The notes under the pieces are model-generated. The model ran no database searches. It was not told where the DNA came from and worked only from the letters and a program-made list of their open reading frames with translations. 64,000 nt of DNA from Monoplex corrugatus (lineage: Eukaryota > Mollusca > Gastropoda > Littorinimorpha > Ranellidae). The position numbers and the translations under genes were made by a program. Location: positions 43,016,983 to 43,080,982 of the forward strand of contig CM060306.1 of NCBI GenBank assembly GCA_030674185.1, given 5' to 3'. Positions 1-11,259 of this stretch are shown here, piece by piece. Numbering within the stretch: position 1 is the stretch's first letter; each line of letters opens with the position of its first letter.

Positions 1-228
1 CATGCCTGTGTGTGTGTGTCTGTGTGTAAGTGTGTGTGGATACGTGTGTGTGTGTGCGTGTGTATGTGTGTGTGTGTGTGTTTGTGTGCGTGTGTATGTG
101 TGTGTGTGTGTGTATACCTGTGTGTGTGTATGTGTGTGTGTGTGTATGTGTGTGTGTGTGTGTTGTGTGTGTGTGTGTGTGTGTGTGTTTGTACATTATT
201 CTTGATATCCACCTGCTATTTTAGAGTT

Positions 229-279
<51 letters not shown>

Positions 280-296
280 GTGTGTGTGTGTAGTGT

Positions 297-365
<69 letters not shown>
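1..365. repeat. Interrupted (TG)n microsatellite
   Basis: Almost pure TG dinucleotides with scattered TA, TC and CG interruptions. A short non-repeat break lies at about 197-232. The open frames across it are Cys/Val runs produced by the repeat and are not genes. A truncated LINE begins directly at its right edge. Confidence 0.97.
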
Positions 366-366
<1 letters not shown>

Positions 367-1173
367 AAAACGATAACACTCGTTACGCAGATGACACCGT
401 GCTAGTTGCAGAAAACAAAAAAAGATCTACATTACATCGTGAATACAATAGAAATAGAATCTATATAGCAAGAAACGTGAATAGCAAAAAAACTGAAGTC
501 ATTGTAATCAGTAAAAAAAAAAAGCAAGAAATATCCCCATGCAAAATAACAACAAATGGCACAACCATGAGACATATAAGTGAGAACGGTCATCTCACAA
601 GACGGCAGATGCACATAAAAATAGCCAGCAGAATCGACCAAGCCAAAACAGCATTCAGGAAGATGAAAAGCGTTCTTAACAACAAAGGCCTATCAATTAA
701 AACCAGGAAGAGAGTTCTTGAATATTATATAGAACCGATGCTGTTATACGGTTGTGAGGCGTGGACAGTCAACACCCAAAGTCAGAACAAAATTGCGGCA
801 ACTGAAATGTGGTTTTAAAGAAGAATGTTGAGAGTTCCATGGACAGCACAAAAACAAATGAGACAGTCTTGAAGGAGGCAGACACAAGAAGACCAGTAAT
901 AACGAAGATTAGGAAAAGACAATCAACATTTGGAGGACATTTCACACAATGTGATGCATCACCATATTAGTATTTTGCAGGAAAGGGGAATTAGAGCACC
1001 TGGTCACAACAGGACATCTGGAGGAAAAGAGAACACCGGGTAGACCCAGGCAGAAAATATTGGACAGGATTTGCAAGATGGCTGGTGAAAGAGAGAGTGG
1101 GAGATGGACTTGCAGCGACAAGGATAGATTCGTACGGAGGGCCATGATGATGATGATGATGATGATGATGATG
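366..1173 (+). mobile_element. 5'-truncated RTE-clade LINE fragment (RT to 3' tail)
   Basis: The sequence enters at the reverse transcriptase YADD region (YADDTVLVAE) and runs through the C-terminal motifs ILLYGCEAWTV-like, EMWF and VPWTA-like to an (ATG)n tail at about 1143-1172. It matches the better preserved copy at 56720-59785 along its length, but with frameshifts, a stop after EMWF and small insertions. A long 5' truncation and a GATGAT-type tail fit target-primed insertion of an RTE element. It is dead. Confidence 0.85.
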
Positions 1174-1204
1174 TCACATTCATATTCACAGTATCTTTTT
1201 TATT

Positions 1205-1475
1205 TATCTTTTTTCAACCAAGACTTAAGAAAGGCAAGAAGTCTAATTCGTTTTTAAGGGGTGGGACCTGTGAAATCAACCTATCTCTCTAATGTTTTAT
1301 ACCAAGGCAGCTGGCAATGCCCTGCTCTTCATGATTTTCAACTGTCGTGGGATCTTTAGCGTGCGCAGCCAAAAGACACACGGGTCTGACTCGTTTTTCG
1401 TCCCTTTCTGAAGGACTAGACGTTCAGTTCGATTTTCCAGTCAAACTGAGGAAAACCTCGAGTTTAGTTATTGGC
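1205..1475 (+). mobile_element. Interspersed repeat E (unclassified, SINE-like)
   Basis: The same sequence recurs on the minus strand at 7632-7825 and on the plus strand at 40375-40465 plus 41595-41775. Shared landmarks are a lead-in near 'aaggcaagaag', a middle block 'gggatctttagcgtgcgc' and an end near 'ggtcaaactgagga'. I see no tRNA boxes or open frame, so the class is unknown. Confidence 0.7.
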
Positions 1476-1700
1476 AGGTGAACGTCTGAACCATTGTGCC
1501 ACTCTTCTCCTCTCATTTCAGCAGACAAGTTGGTACCTAGATAAACAATTTTAAACATCTGATGGAGGGCTAGGTGTGGGGGAGGGGGAGGAGGTATCTG
1601 TCAAATGCGAGAATGGATCCCGTATTTTTTTGCGTCCTATGAAGGTGTTTTTGACCACTGAGCCACAGGGTTCACTATTATCAAACAGCAAACGACAGAT

Positions 1701-1929
1701 TTAACCCTTTGACTCCCGTACCCTACCCACTGACTGGAAAGACTTAACCTATTGACCCCCGCACCCTATCCACCAAGGAAAGACAACTCTTTGAATCCCT
1801 TACCCTATCCACCAGCGTTCTGAAGCTGGTGGATAGGATGGGGGAGTCAGAGGGTTAAGTTTTTTTGCTTTGCTAGCATGGTTGACAATGCAAGACGCTG
1901 GTGGACAGATTGTGGAATCACAGGGTTAA
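1701..1929. mobile_element. piggyBac-like palindromic MITE (family B), copy 1
   Basis: Begins TTAACCCTTTGACTCCC and ends with a degenerate inverse that closes in GGGTTAA. Inside is a second inverted repeat centred near 1820 (arms containing CCTATCCACCAG and its complement). A TTAA border followed by CCC is the arrangement of piggyBac elements. This is the most diverged of twelve copies in the window. It has no coding capacity. Confidence 0.75.
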
Positions 1930-2649
1930 TTCAAAGCGATGGAAGACGCAAACGATAGCATTTTTTTCACGGTTTGTGCGTGCAAAGATTAGCATTTTTT
2001 TCACGATTTGTGCGTGCAAAGAGTCTTTTCGCCAGTCACTTGAAAAGTGTGTTTTTACAACTGAACAACACCTCCTGCAGACGACGAATGTCACTGGATG
2101 CACCACAAAAACTGTTCACCTCGTTGGCCAATAGAAACGTCGGTTACACGTGATCTACATTTTTCGGTAAATTGTTAAGTGAGATACTGTCAAATAGCAT
2201 TTTTCGTTTGGAGAGGACAGGCGAGGTGGACTGGCTGCGAATCTTACACCGACACCTGGTGAGTTCTTTGCAGATGATAAACGGTTTCACTTGTTAGGCT
2301 AGTTGTGTTCTGAAGAAAGAATGAATGATAACGTTTATTTAGTAGACAAGACAGCCTACGATCTAAATGTCACTCGTTCTGTCTGCTAGTATGACAGGTA
2401 AAAATTTGGCATATAGAAACTTAACCACCCCATTTTTCTGCACATCGGAAATCAGGCTGTTATTGCTACCTTCTTCAAAGACTACGCACAATCATTGTAA
2501 CGATGACTCTCAGAACGGTAGTCCTACCCCTGCCTCGCATCCTGATCCTGGCTGTTTTTTAACCAAACTTACCGGTAAGTTTTTGAGATGGGAGTAAACA
2601 ATGGAACGACCATATCATGAGAAAGATACTTAAGCCTAGGTCAAAACAA
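1930..2649. other. Unannotated stretch; one 33-34 bp tandem duplication
   Basis: No exon, ORF or known repeat is recognised. The only structure seen is a 33-34 bp unit present twice in tandem at 1957-2023, containing 'gtttgtgcgtgcaaaga'. Confidence 0.6.
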
Positions 2650-2980
2650 GGTGGTAATGTTCACATTTGCCTCTGTCTTGGGAAGAGGCTGTTCCCATCA
2701 TTTTCTGCCTCGCTGGTCCATTCACCTCATTTTCCGTAAAGCTTCCATACTTTCTCCTAAGACTGGTAATTCACTAATTGGGCACATTTATAATATTGGA
2801 CTGCATTTTTGGCTCCAACGAAATGTGCAGACAGTTTTAGTTTTTGTGGGCCAGGTTTTGTATGGGTTAGCGTAATTTATACATTTATATTCAGGTTTCT
2901 TTCAAAATCACCTGTGATAAATAGGACGGAATGGTCAGGGGAACATCGTTAAGAATGTGCGCAAATCCATTGTGCCCCGA
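2650..2980 (+). mobile_element. Repeat A, old diverged copy
   Basis: Follows the order of repeat A landmarks ('ggtccattcacct', 'tttttggctc', 'attcaggt', 'gataaat.ggacgga') with many substitutions. Both ends are eroded. Confidence 0.55.
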
Positions 2981-3371
2981 AGTTCCTCTTTAAAAGAGGG
3001 GTTGATTGTTGTAGCCCTTACATAGAATTTCACAATCGGCAAGGCTTTAAACAAGAATAATAAGCACACGTCTTCACACACATAGTATACGTACTCGCAT
3101 ACAATGATACACACGCACAGACGTGATTGCGAGACGGTTATTGGGGTTATTGCTAGGATTAAGACTGGAAGCAATTAGGTCATGTATATCCGCAAAATTC
3201 CAGATAACTGAACTGTACCTTTGCCGAAATTACTAATCTTTAAGTAAAACTGCTCAATTTGTCCCATTTTTCGAGGTTGGAGTAGAGATAGTAGTCTAGT
3301 AGAGACCTTGCTATTATCAGGTCATTTGTTTTTCAGACGGATCGTAACTATCACCCTGGCGATCAGGCACC
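2981..3371. other. No feature recognised
   Basis: AT-rich intergenic or intronic sequence. I see no coding signal, repeat-family match or simple repeat. Confidence 0.5.
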
Positions 3372-3857
3372 CGTTATTTTTTGTTTAAAGCCCAGCTGAC
3401 TGCGTAGTCGTATCGGGGCTACTATTTTTTCTAAACAACGCATGATATTCACCAGGAAAAAGTATTAACACGTATTGATGCATTCGCGCATATAATCTAA
3501 GATGCCCCTGAGGTTGCCCAGTCTGTCCAATCTATCGCACAGGGGATTTAAAAAAACATACTTGAACACAAATTTAAAGATAAGGACACTAAAACGAATA
3601 TAAGAATGGGCCTTAATTACCTTAAATTGCTTCCGCATATCCTTTTCCTAAAGCCCAAAATGCACACTTGATACGTGTTCCCAATTATCAATCTTAAAAG
3701 TACATGACTTTATCGAACACACAGGTGAATGGACCAACAAGGCAGAAAATAAGACAAAGCAAAGGAGAAAGAAACGACATTAAAGAGGAAATGTGTAGCA
3801 CAGAATGACCAGAATGTGGGGATACTATACTGAAAGCGCCGCCGGCATCCCCACATG
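3372..3857 (-). mobile_element. Repeat A, near full-length copy
   Basis: Read on the minus strand it opens with the characteristic hairpin (GTGGGGATGCC, about 20 nt, then GTATCCCCAC; 3814-3856). It continues through 'ggtccattcacctgt', 'gcattttgg', 'cccctgtgcgata' and 'atgcgcgaatgca', and ends near 'gctgggctttaaac' with an A-rich AACAAA tail. It is about 486 bp. The tail suggests retroposition, but I see no RNA polymerase III boxes. Confidence 0.75.
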
Positions 3858-5283
3858 GGTAGGTACCCATTTGTAACTGGTTAGACTGGTGGTTTGTTAA
3901 GCTGTAATAACCAGGTGAGCTACAGAATCGCAGGATTTAAGAGTGCATGGTTTAAGTGATGACACGCTGATAAAGCCATTTATGATTTTTTTTATATTGT
4001 AGTCTTGTTCGTTGAAATGCGTGAGTGTCTTTTCGATTGACTTAAATTTTTTTCTTGTCGAGCATGATTACACTTCGAATAATCTCTCAGTACGTTTTCA
4101 GAAACGGCCTTTGATATTTCATTTGGATGAGCATTGAATTTAGAAAGGTCTTTGCTACTAAGCATTTGCTTTTTCCCCCGCACGAGGTATCGAAACTTGA
4201 CTTTTGCATGAGAACTTTTCCAAGAATTGGGCAGGGCTTATTGTGCGCCAAACCGTTCTTTTGTGGAAATGCTGAAAAAGCGGCATGACAATGGTTAAAC
4301 AGGGAGGGGGAGAAAAATGCCGTGGAAACGGAGAAAAACCGGACGTGGTTCAAAATCCAACAAATTTATGATCAAAATTTGTCTGAACATAAGGATGTAT
4401 TTATTGAAGATTTCCATAAAGACCAAGCGCCTTGATCAACTCGTAACACTGTGGCTTAGTTTCAAAAGAATGTTCACCTAAAATCCATGCTTCCTCTCTG
4501 CTGTAGGCCTATATTTCTTTTTCATACAAACATTGCGTTCAGTGCTTGCTTTGGTTGTTCAGGTGCCATGTTTTAAATAAAAACTGACACGCTAATTTAG
4601 TGTCTGTAGACAGTTCCTCTTTCTAAGCACTTGTATTTCGCTTTTTAAAATTCTATTTTCATTTCGTGTGTGGAATAACAACCCAAACGGTTGCGGACAC
4701 GAACCATGAGGTGCGCTACGTGAAGACTGGCCTTACTCAGTTACTGCCCATTTTAACAATGTGCTGTCAGTGTAAGATAAGATCCTCATTCCCCCCACTT
4801 CCCTGGAATGGTTATTCCTGTCGAACATATCACCCGGTATGGGTGCTGACGTAAACGGAATCAAGTCGATCAGTATTGTCAAAGGAGGTTAAGTGTTACC
4901 ATTTCGAGTTATGCCCTTTTAAAATGTAATTATTCAAATCTATCTATCTCCCCTCTGTGGTGTGGAAAGGGTAGTAGAAACCGAGCAATGGCATGTTTGG
5001 GTCACCCGTACATGGGTCTCTGTGACGTATAGGATGATAGTGCAATGCAGAAGTACTTTATTTTAAATGACATGGCAGATGAAGAAATGCATTTCATAAC
5101 AATGCAAATTTTCAGTGACTGATATAAAGAAAACAAGAGCGCCAAGACCTCTCCAGGGTTTATGTGCAGGTATACGGCTTATCATTCTGGATTTCACAAG
5201 TTACGTGACATCTGCAATGTCAGCGTAAATGGAAGTTATTTTAAGCGCTTTGACGCCATCTTGAGAAGCGAATTATTTTCTTC
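3858..5283. other. Mostly unique sequence with a SINE tail at about 4760-4870
   Basis: No host exon is supported. At about 4790-4870 the block 'cccacttccctggaatggtta' (18 of its bases also at 62850-62875) and 'gggtgctga' match the downstream part of the tRNA-derived SINE at 62690-62940, so a truncated copy is likely. The rest is AT-rich with only short incidental ORFs. Confidence 0.5.
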
Positions 5284-5453
5284 CTGCCGTGGGGATGCCG
5301 GGGGCTCTTTCAGTATAGTATCCCCACCTTCTGTGCTAGAAAATTCCTTTCTTTGATTTGTCATTTCTACCTATCATTTTTATGCCTTAAGGGTCCATTC
5401 ACCTATGTGTAAGTCTAGCATACTTCTTCTTAGAATTGATTATTGGGTACATA

Positions 5454-7066
5454 TACTACACGTCATTATTGAAGGGCCAGGAACGTTTTTGAGTCAATTT
5501 TTGAAAGGAGAAATAACCTATTTTCTCTTACTCTTTTCTCCAATTCGTTGCCGTAACTGAATGGATAAGAGCTCAGACAACATTGCAGTTTCCTTTTGGC
5601 ACGTGTTTGGGGATTTGCCGATTTGCAATGGGCGGCCCAAGGAAGACAATTTCCACACGAAATTGTCGAATCTTCAGCAGGGTCTCTCTGACGACGCAGG
5701 CAAGGTAGCGACAAAATTCGCTTTGCACGTGCAAGGCAAGCCATTTTTGAACACTACTCCAGCCAAAGTTGCCCGCAGACGAGGATAAAAAGGACCCGTT
5801 CTTGGTTCGTTTTAACCATGCTTGCAAGACGACGGATGACGGATGAGCAGCGGGGGAGAGCCCTCGCTCTGCTTGATGAAGGCCTAGCGCAGCGGGAAGT
5901 TGCTAGACGACTTGAAGTGTCGCATTCCACAATCCAGAGACTGCTGGAGCGCTTCAATGAGACTGGAGCAGTCCAGGAAAGGCGTCACACGGGTCGACCC
6001 AGAGTAACAAGACAGCAAGACCGCTACCTTGCCCTCTCCGTCCTGAGGGAAAGGGCATCCACTGCGGTGACCTTGAGGGGTCAGCTGAGGGACGCAACAG
6101 GTGCTAACATCAGCTGCAGCACGGTGAGAAGACGGCTACATGAGGCAAACTTGAGGTCACGGAGACCGGCCGTCCGACCCGTGCTGTCACCGGTCAACAG
6201 AGTGCGCCGCATGACCTGGGCCAGGGAGCACGTGACCTGGACAAGGCAACAGTGGGCCGGGTCTTGTTTTCGGATGAGTCCAGGTTCACCCTGACCTTTA
6301 ACGATGGCCGGGCTCGGGTGTGGCGACGTCAAGGGGAGAGGTTCGCTGACGCCACTGTCCAAGAGCATAACCGGTACGGCGGCGGGTCGGTGATGGTGTG
6401 GGGTGGCATGAGCCGTGGTACCCGGACCCCCCTGCTCCCCATTGACGGCATCCTGAACGGGGTCCGGTACCGGGACGAGGTTCTGGCGGCCGTGGCACTG
6501 CCTGCGCTTGTGGACCTTGGTCAAGGCGCCATCTTCCAGGACGACAATGCACCTGTGCATCGAGCACGCCTTGTGACCGACTTCCTGGAGCAGCATGAAG
6601 TCGTCCGTATGGCCTGGCCAGCGTGCTCACCTGACCTGAACCCAATTGAACACCTCTGGGATGTGCTCGGGAGGCGCATCAGGGACAACCACCCCCCACT
6701 GGGCACCCTGGCCAGGCTGGTCGACATCCTGCAGATCGAGTGGGCGGCCATCCCTCAGGACACACTCCGTACCCTTGTGGGGTCGATGCATCGGCGCTGT
6801 GAAGCATGCATCCAGGCTCGGGGCGGACACACGCGATATTGAAAACAGATTGGCCAAATCTGACACTTTCTGTTTTTTGAAAAGGGGGGGATGTTCCTTT
6901 AAATGCATGTGCTGTTCACTAATGGGTCATTGTGCTAATTTCTTTTTCCAAAACAGATGTGGAAATGATGAAATAAAACATAGAATCAATTCTAAACATT
7001 GTCAATTATTTCAACTTAAAATTAGAGAGGAAGGAAGAAGTGGCCCTTAAATTATGATTAGGAGTA
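5454..7066 (+). mobile_element. Tc1-type (IS630-Tc1-mariner) DNA transposon, copy 1
   Basis: About 1.61 kb. It starts TACTACACGTCATTATTGAAG and ends in an imperfect inverse (…CTTAAATTATGATTAGGAGTA), giving roughly 21 bp weakly matching terminal inverted repeats. TA dinucleotides lie at both edges, as expected for this superfamily. It holds one transposase gene with a long 5' leader (about 360 bp). It differs from copy 2 (20372-21972) at about 14 positions, including small indels. Confidence 0.9.
5836..6842 (+). pseudogene. Tc1-type transposase, frameshifted (copy 1)
   Basis: Encodes the DD34E transposase that cuts and pastes the element at TA sites. The N-terminal ~110 residues form paired helix-turn-helix DNA-binding domains (MTDEQRGRALALLDEG, REVARRLEVSHSTIQRLL). 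The catalytic domain shows FSDESRF (first Asp), FQDDNAPVHRA (second Asp) and SPDLNPIEHLW (Glu); 34 residues separate the second Asp from the Glu, as in the Tc1 group. ATG 5836 is chosen because copy 2 starts at the same MTDEQ; an in-frame ATG at 5818 would add six residues. The frame breaks near 6257, where copy 1 has one C fewer than copy 2 (ggccggg against ggcccggg). The C-terminal half reads on in another frame to the stop after TRY at 6842. Confidence 0.92.
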
Positions 7067-7631
7067 TATATTAAGTGCAGTTTTGGCTCTAGGGAGGTGA
7101 TATGCGAAAGTAATTTTAGGTAATTTGCCTATTTTTATAAGGTCATGTATGCTTATATTTCAATTATTTGTATTCAGGTGTATGTTTTAAATCTCCCCTG
7201 TGCGATAAATTGGGCGGAGTGTTCAACGCCGGGGGCATGTCCTTGGATTATGTGCGCGAATGCGTTGTGTGTACTTTTCGTTTTTCCCGTCGCTGTTTTG
7301 TATGTTTTGAAGCGGCTATACGCCTGATATGGCTCTTCGCAGTCGGCTGAGCTTTTGAACAATAATAATTTTCATGAAAAGCAGGTTAAATATCCAAATT
7401 CTTTTTCCAGCCAAGAAATAAAACGTGTCGATGACCACTCAAAGAAATGAAAGCAGCCCGAAGACAATGGAGATTCCAAAGTCGGGATCAGGTCCTATTT
7501 TCTGAATTCGCGGTTTCCAGGACGACGTCGGCTGGCATCAAGTACCAGTCCTGCTTCTACAAACGGGCACCACCAGAGCTGTGTTCACATTCAATTTTGT
7601 ATTACTGCTATATCTGCTGTCGTGGTCTGTT

Positions 7632-7825
7632 CCTCGACTTTTCAGTTTGACTGGAAAATCAAACTTCTGGCTGCGCATGCTGAAGATCCCACGTCAGTTG
7701 AAAATCATGAAGAGCAGGGCATTGCCCGACTGCCTTGGTATAAAACATTGGAGAGATAGGTTGATTTCCCAGGTCCCACCCCTTGAAGACCAGTTAGCCT
7801 TCTTGCCTTGCTGCATGCAGTCTTG
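7632..7825 (-). mobile_element. Repeat E fragment
   Basis: Inverse complement of the repeat at 1205-1475. The landmarks 'gactggaaaatc', 'gaagatcccacg' and 'cagggcattgcc' occur in the expected reverse order. Confidence 0.7.
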
Positions 7826-7864
7826 GCAAATGTACCATTGTCCGTCTCCACTCTTGTGTTCCCT

Positions 7865-8225
7865 CCCACCTTTCCCACCCTCTTTATGGTTATGCATGCA
7901 TGTGTATTTGTGTATGCATGGAGGTAATGTGTAGTACGCCAAATGTGAAGAATGGGGTTTATAAGGATTAATCAATTGCAATTTAGACTTGCAAGGTGAG
8001 CATGTTTTTTGACGGGCGGTTGTTGACGTATTGTTCGCCCTGATATCGGATATGGCTCTCGTAGTCGGCTGGGCTGTAAGCAATATGAACTGAACTAAAC
8101 ATCCCTCCGCCCTCTTTCTGGCTACATATATATGCATATGTATGTGTGTACTTGTGTATGCACGGAGGAGAGTAAATGTGTAGTATGCCATATGTAAATA
8201 ACAGGGTTTTTAAGGATTAATCGCA
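7865..8225 (+). repeat. ~115 bp block duplicated around a SINE-like 3' end
   Basis: The block at about 7865-7975 recurs at about 8105-8225. Both run from 'ccctcttt' through 'tatgca.ggagg' and 'tgtagta.gcca' to 'aaggattaatc'. Between them lies a short 3'-end motif, 'gtagtcggctgggctgtaagcaatatgaa' in pieces, of the type also found in the array at 21973-26090. Confidence 0.65.
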
Positions 8226-9275
8226 CTCGGACAATTCCATAGGTGATCTACCCATATCGGCCAGATAAATATCCGGCAGACGTCTTAATCTTGTGTAAAA
8301 GTTTATGCGTTGGCAGGGTTTGAAATGGAAATGGGCGAGGGGAACTTTGGACGTAGCCGGAATTCAGTTAAGTTCATATTGCATGTAGCTCGGCTGATCA
8401 CAAGAACCATATCGGTCCAGTACAGAGATCAGCATGCACACACCTCAAATATTAACACCGCGTTGAAAAGTCCATGTTTAATTAGGCTACTTTAGAACCA
8501 CCCAGCTGTAAATGGGAAATCGTTCCCTCTGGGGTCAGGGAAGGTAACGCTGAGAGATTGGTACCATTGTCACTATGCTGTCTCCTCTCACATTTAAATT
8601 TTATACAAATTTTGGTTTCCAGGACTAATAGTTGCAAAAGATATTTAAAACGACCTTTTGTACAGAATCACAAAGCATTCCAATAAAAGTGAGATTAAAT
8701 TTAATCATTATCATTGCAGAGTGATTTTTACATGTTGACCGATTTGTACACTTTTGTCCATTGATTCCTAGAAATTTGTATGTGTTAATAATGGAATGCA
8801 TGCGTGGTGTATATGCATGTCTGTATGCATGCGTGTGCGTGCCTGCAGTGTGGTTTTGTTCAATAATTGACTTTATTTTTGCAGGTGAAATCGCCAGTAG
8901 CCCGGTATTTTAAACTTACCTCCTTTTTTTTTCTCCATCTCAACTATTCCTTCCCCGACGTCGCACTTCTATATCCCTCCTTTTCTCTCCCCTCCCCTCC
9001 CTTTACCCTCTCCCAGCCTCTCCCATTATTCTCAGTCCTGCCAGTCGCTATTTTACTATGTTATTCATCAGATCACTGTCCTAAGTTCAAAACGAAGGAT
9101 GGCGTCTGAGGAACCTGGCCTGCAGGCGCCCTCTACCAACTGTGGTTACAAACGCTGCTTTGATTTTGCTTCTTTTGATCTTGCTTCTGTTGGATAGCAG
9201 CTGTTGTATGTTGAAATGTGTTCTCTACGTGCACGGTCACCAGCTTACGTCGTTGTGGGCATTATTTTTTCCATT
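8226..9275. other. No gene; short SINE-like piece near 8500-8600
   Basis: The segment with 'accacccagctgtaaatggg' (about 8502-8521) resembles a block common in mollusc SINEs, but no tRNA head is visible. The remainder has no recognised feature. A pyrimidine-rich tract lies at about 8930-9040. Confidence 0.45.
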
Positions 9276-9508
9276 TGGTGTTGCCTCGTCTGAGGTCGGG
9301 GGCTCTATCAGTATATAAAGTATCCCCAACTTTTGGAAATTCTGTGCTAGAAACGTCCTTTTCTGTCACTTTTTTCTTCCTTGTTTCTTTGCTTTGTCAT
9401 TTCTACCTATCATTTTTGCCTTAATGGTCCATTCACCTGTGTATTTGATAAAATCTTGGGTACTTTTTCTTAGGATTGATAACTGGGTACATGTATTACG
9501 TGCATTTT
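9276..9508 (+). mobile_element. Repeat A, 5' half
   Basis: Contains the opening hairpin region, 'ggtccattcacctgt' and 'taactgggtacatgtatta', then stops where a second, longer copy begins. The two lie head to tail. Confidence 0.7.
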
Positions 9509-10535
9509 TCCCCCGTTGGGTTGCTAGGGCCTCTCAGTATAAATAGTATCCCCACCTGGAAATTCTGTGCTAGAAATTTCCTCTTTTCTATCACTGTTTC
9601 TGCCTTGTTGCTTTGCTTTGTCATTTCTACTTGTCATTTTCTGCATTAATGGTCCATTCACCTGTATTTGTTCGATAAAGTCTTGCTTTTTCTTCGGATT
9701 GATAATTAGGTACATGTTTTTGTGCATTTTTGGCTCTAAGGAGGTGAGATATGCAGAAGCAATTTTAGGTAATTTATGCCTGTTTTTATGTTTTGGTGTC
9801 CTTACGTATGCTTTCATTTGTATTTAGGGTGTGTTATAAATTTCCCCTGTGCGATAAATTGGAAGCACATCAGAAATAGCCAGCACAATCGGATGAAAAG
9901 CTTTCTTACCAACAAATGCCTATCAGTTAACATCGGGAAGAGTTCTGGAATGTTAAATAGAACCAATGTTGTACGGTTGCGAGGCGTGGACAGTCAACAA
10001 GCAAAGCCAGAAAAGATTTGAGGCAGTCGAGATGTGATTTCTAAGAAGAATGCTGAGTTCCATGGACAGCAAAGAAAACAAACGAGTCTTGATGGAGGCA
10101 GACACAAATAGATCACTCATAAGGAAGATTAGGAAAAGACGGGCAACATTTATAGGCCATTTCATGAGGAAGGGGGATTTGGAGCACCTGGTCACAACGG
10201 GAAAGCTGGAGGGAAAGAGCACCAGGTAGACCCAGGGAGAAAATGCTGGACGGACTTGCAGAGTGGCTGGGGACGAGGAGGGTGGGGGAGATGCTTGGGG
10301 CAACGAGAGATAGAGATGGCTGGAGGCCATGGTCTCCAACGCCATGCGGCAAGGCACCTGATGATGATAAATTGGACGAAATGGTCCCACGTCGGGGGCA
10401 TGTCATTAGATTATGTGCGCGAATGCATTGATATGTGTATTTAATTTTTATTTTTCCTGTTGAAGTTTTGTATGTTTTAAAGCGGTTATAACACTGATAT
10501 GGCTCTACGCAGCCGGCTGGGCTTTAAACAATAAA
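9509..10535 (+). mobile_element. Repeat A copy carrying a nested RTE insertion
   Basis: Repeat A sequence runs 9509-9862, is broken by an RTE fragment (9863-10375), and resumes at 10376 through to 'ggctgggctttaaac' with an AATAAACAG tail. The duplicated target GATAAATTGG brackets the insertion. Confidence 0.8.
9863..10375 (+). mobile_element. 5'-truncated RTE LINE with target-site duplication
   Basis: Only the last ~510 bp of the element are present, from the 'AKTAFKKM'-type region to the GCACCTGATGAT tail. The 10 bp GATAAATTGG occurs at 9853-9862 and again at 10376-10385, which is a clean target-site duplication inside repeat A. The reading frame is broken several times. Confidence 0.85.
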
Positions 10536-11259
10536 CAGAAGTAGGTGTATCCCTATTTTTTGTTCATAATGGTATTTATTTGGTTTGGGGTTGGTCGAAA
10601 GGCCATAGGCGCGTGTGTGGTGGTAGTGGTGGTGGGGTTTGTTTTTTTTTGAGCGGGAATTCTAGTGTCTTCAGTGGTTATCTGCCGTTGCCCAGGCCAA
10701 AGGAGGGTCGATAAGCTTATTGAGCCAGATGCATTTTCTGTAGTTGCTTGGTCTACTTTTTTACCTACACCTGTACCGGTAACTGTGGCATGGGGAAATT
10801 AAACTGGCGTTCTGCAGCTAGAGGGAAAAGTATAGTCTTAGTGTGGATGTAGTGTTCTGCTACTCCATCTGGCGCTGCTGTGGTCTTTCACATGGCTCTG
10901 GAGGATCTAGTGCAAGTTCGAAGGGCTTGCTGGTTGACAGACATCCAGATCCAGGTCAGGTGGCCTGACTGAGCCACTCTCGTGTAATGTTCAGTACTAG
11001 TTGTTTATCCGACTGCCAACGGTGAAATGGCCGTTAGAAATGATATAGGCGCGTAAACGAAACAAGACATGCGCAGTTTTTGGCCAAATTACCTGTCGAG
11101 AGTAGAAAAAATCGGTCTCAGATTCTGACCAGCCTTCGTCACGAACTCAAAAAGATAATTTCAGTAAATTCATGTCAAGACTGACAACAGCAACAGGATC
11201 AGTTGGGTTCCATGAATAAACTCTTAGTACTGATGGCACATGTATTTGTGTAACTGTAC
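10536..11259. other. No feature recognised
   Basis: Mixed-composition sequence with a small G/T-rich run at about 10610-10650. No exon-like ORF, LINE or MITE is seen. Confidence 0.5.

Larger units (their letters stand above)
5284..7365 (+). mobile_element. Repeat A copy split by a Tc1 insertion
   Basis: The left part (about 5284-5453) carries the opening hairpin and the 'gattattgggtac' block. The right part (7067-7365) resumes with 'ttaagtgcagttttggctc' and runs to 'agtcggctgagc' with a GAACAATAATAA tail. Joining the two across the transposon restores the order seen in uninterrupted copies, so the Tc1 element inserted into an existing repeat A without losing flanking sequence. Confidence 0.8.

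Noticed and set aside
5466..5827. Minus-strand and plus-strand ORFs in the Tc1 leader (also at 20384-20868)
   Set aside because: They are present only because the two transposon copies are near identical. They overlap the leader and the transposase antisense and have no domain.
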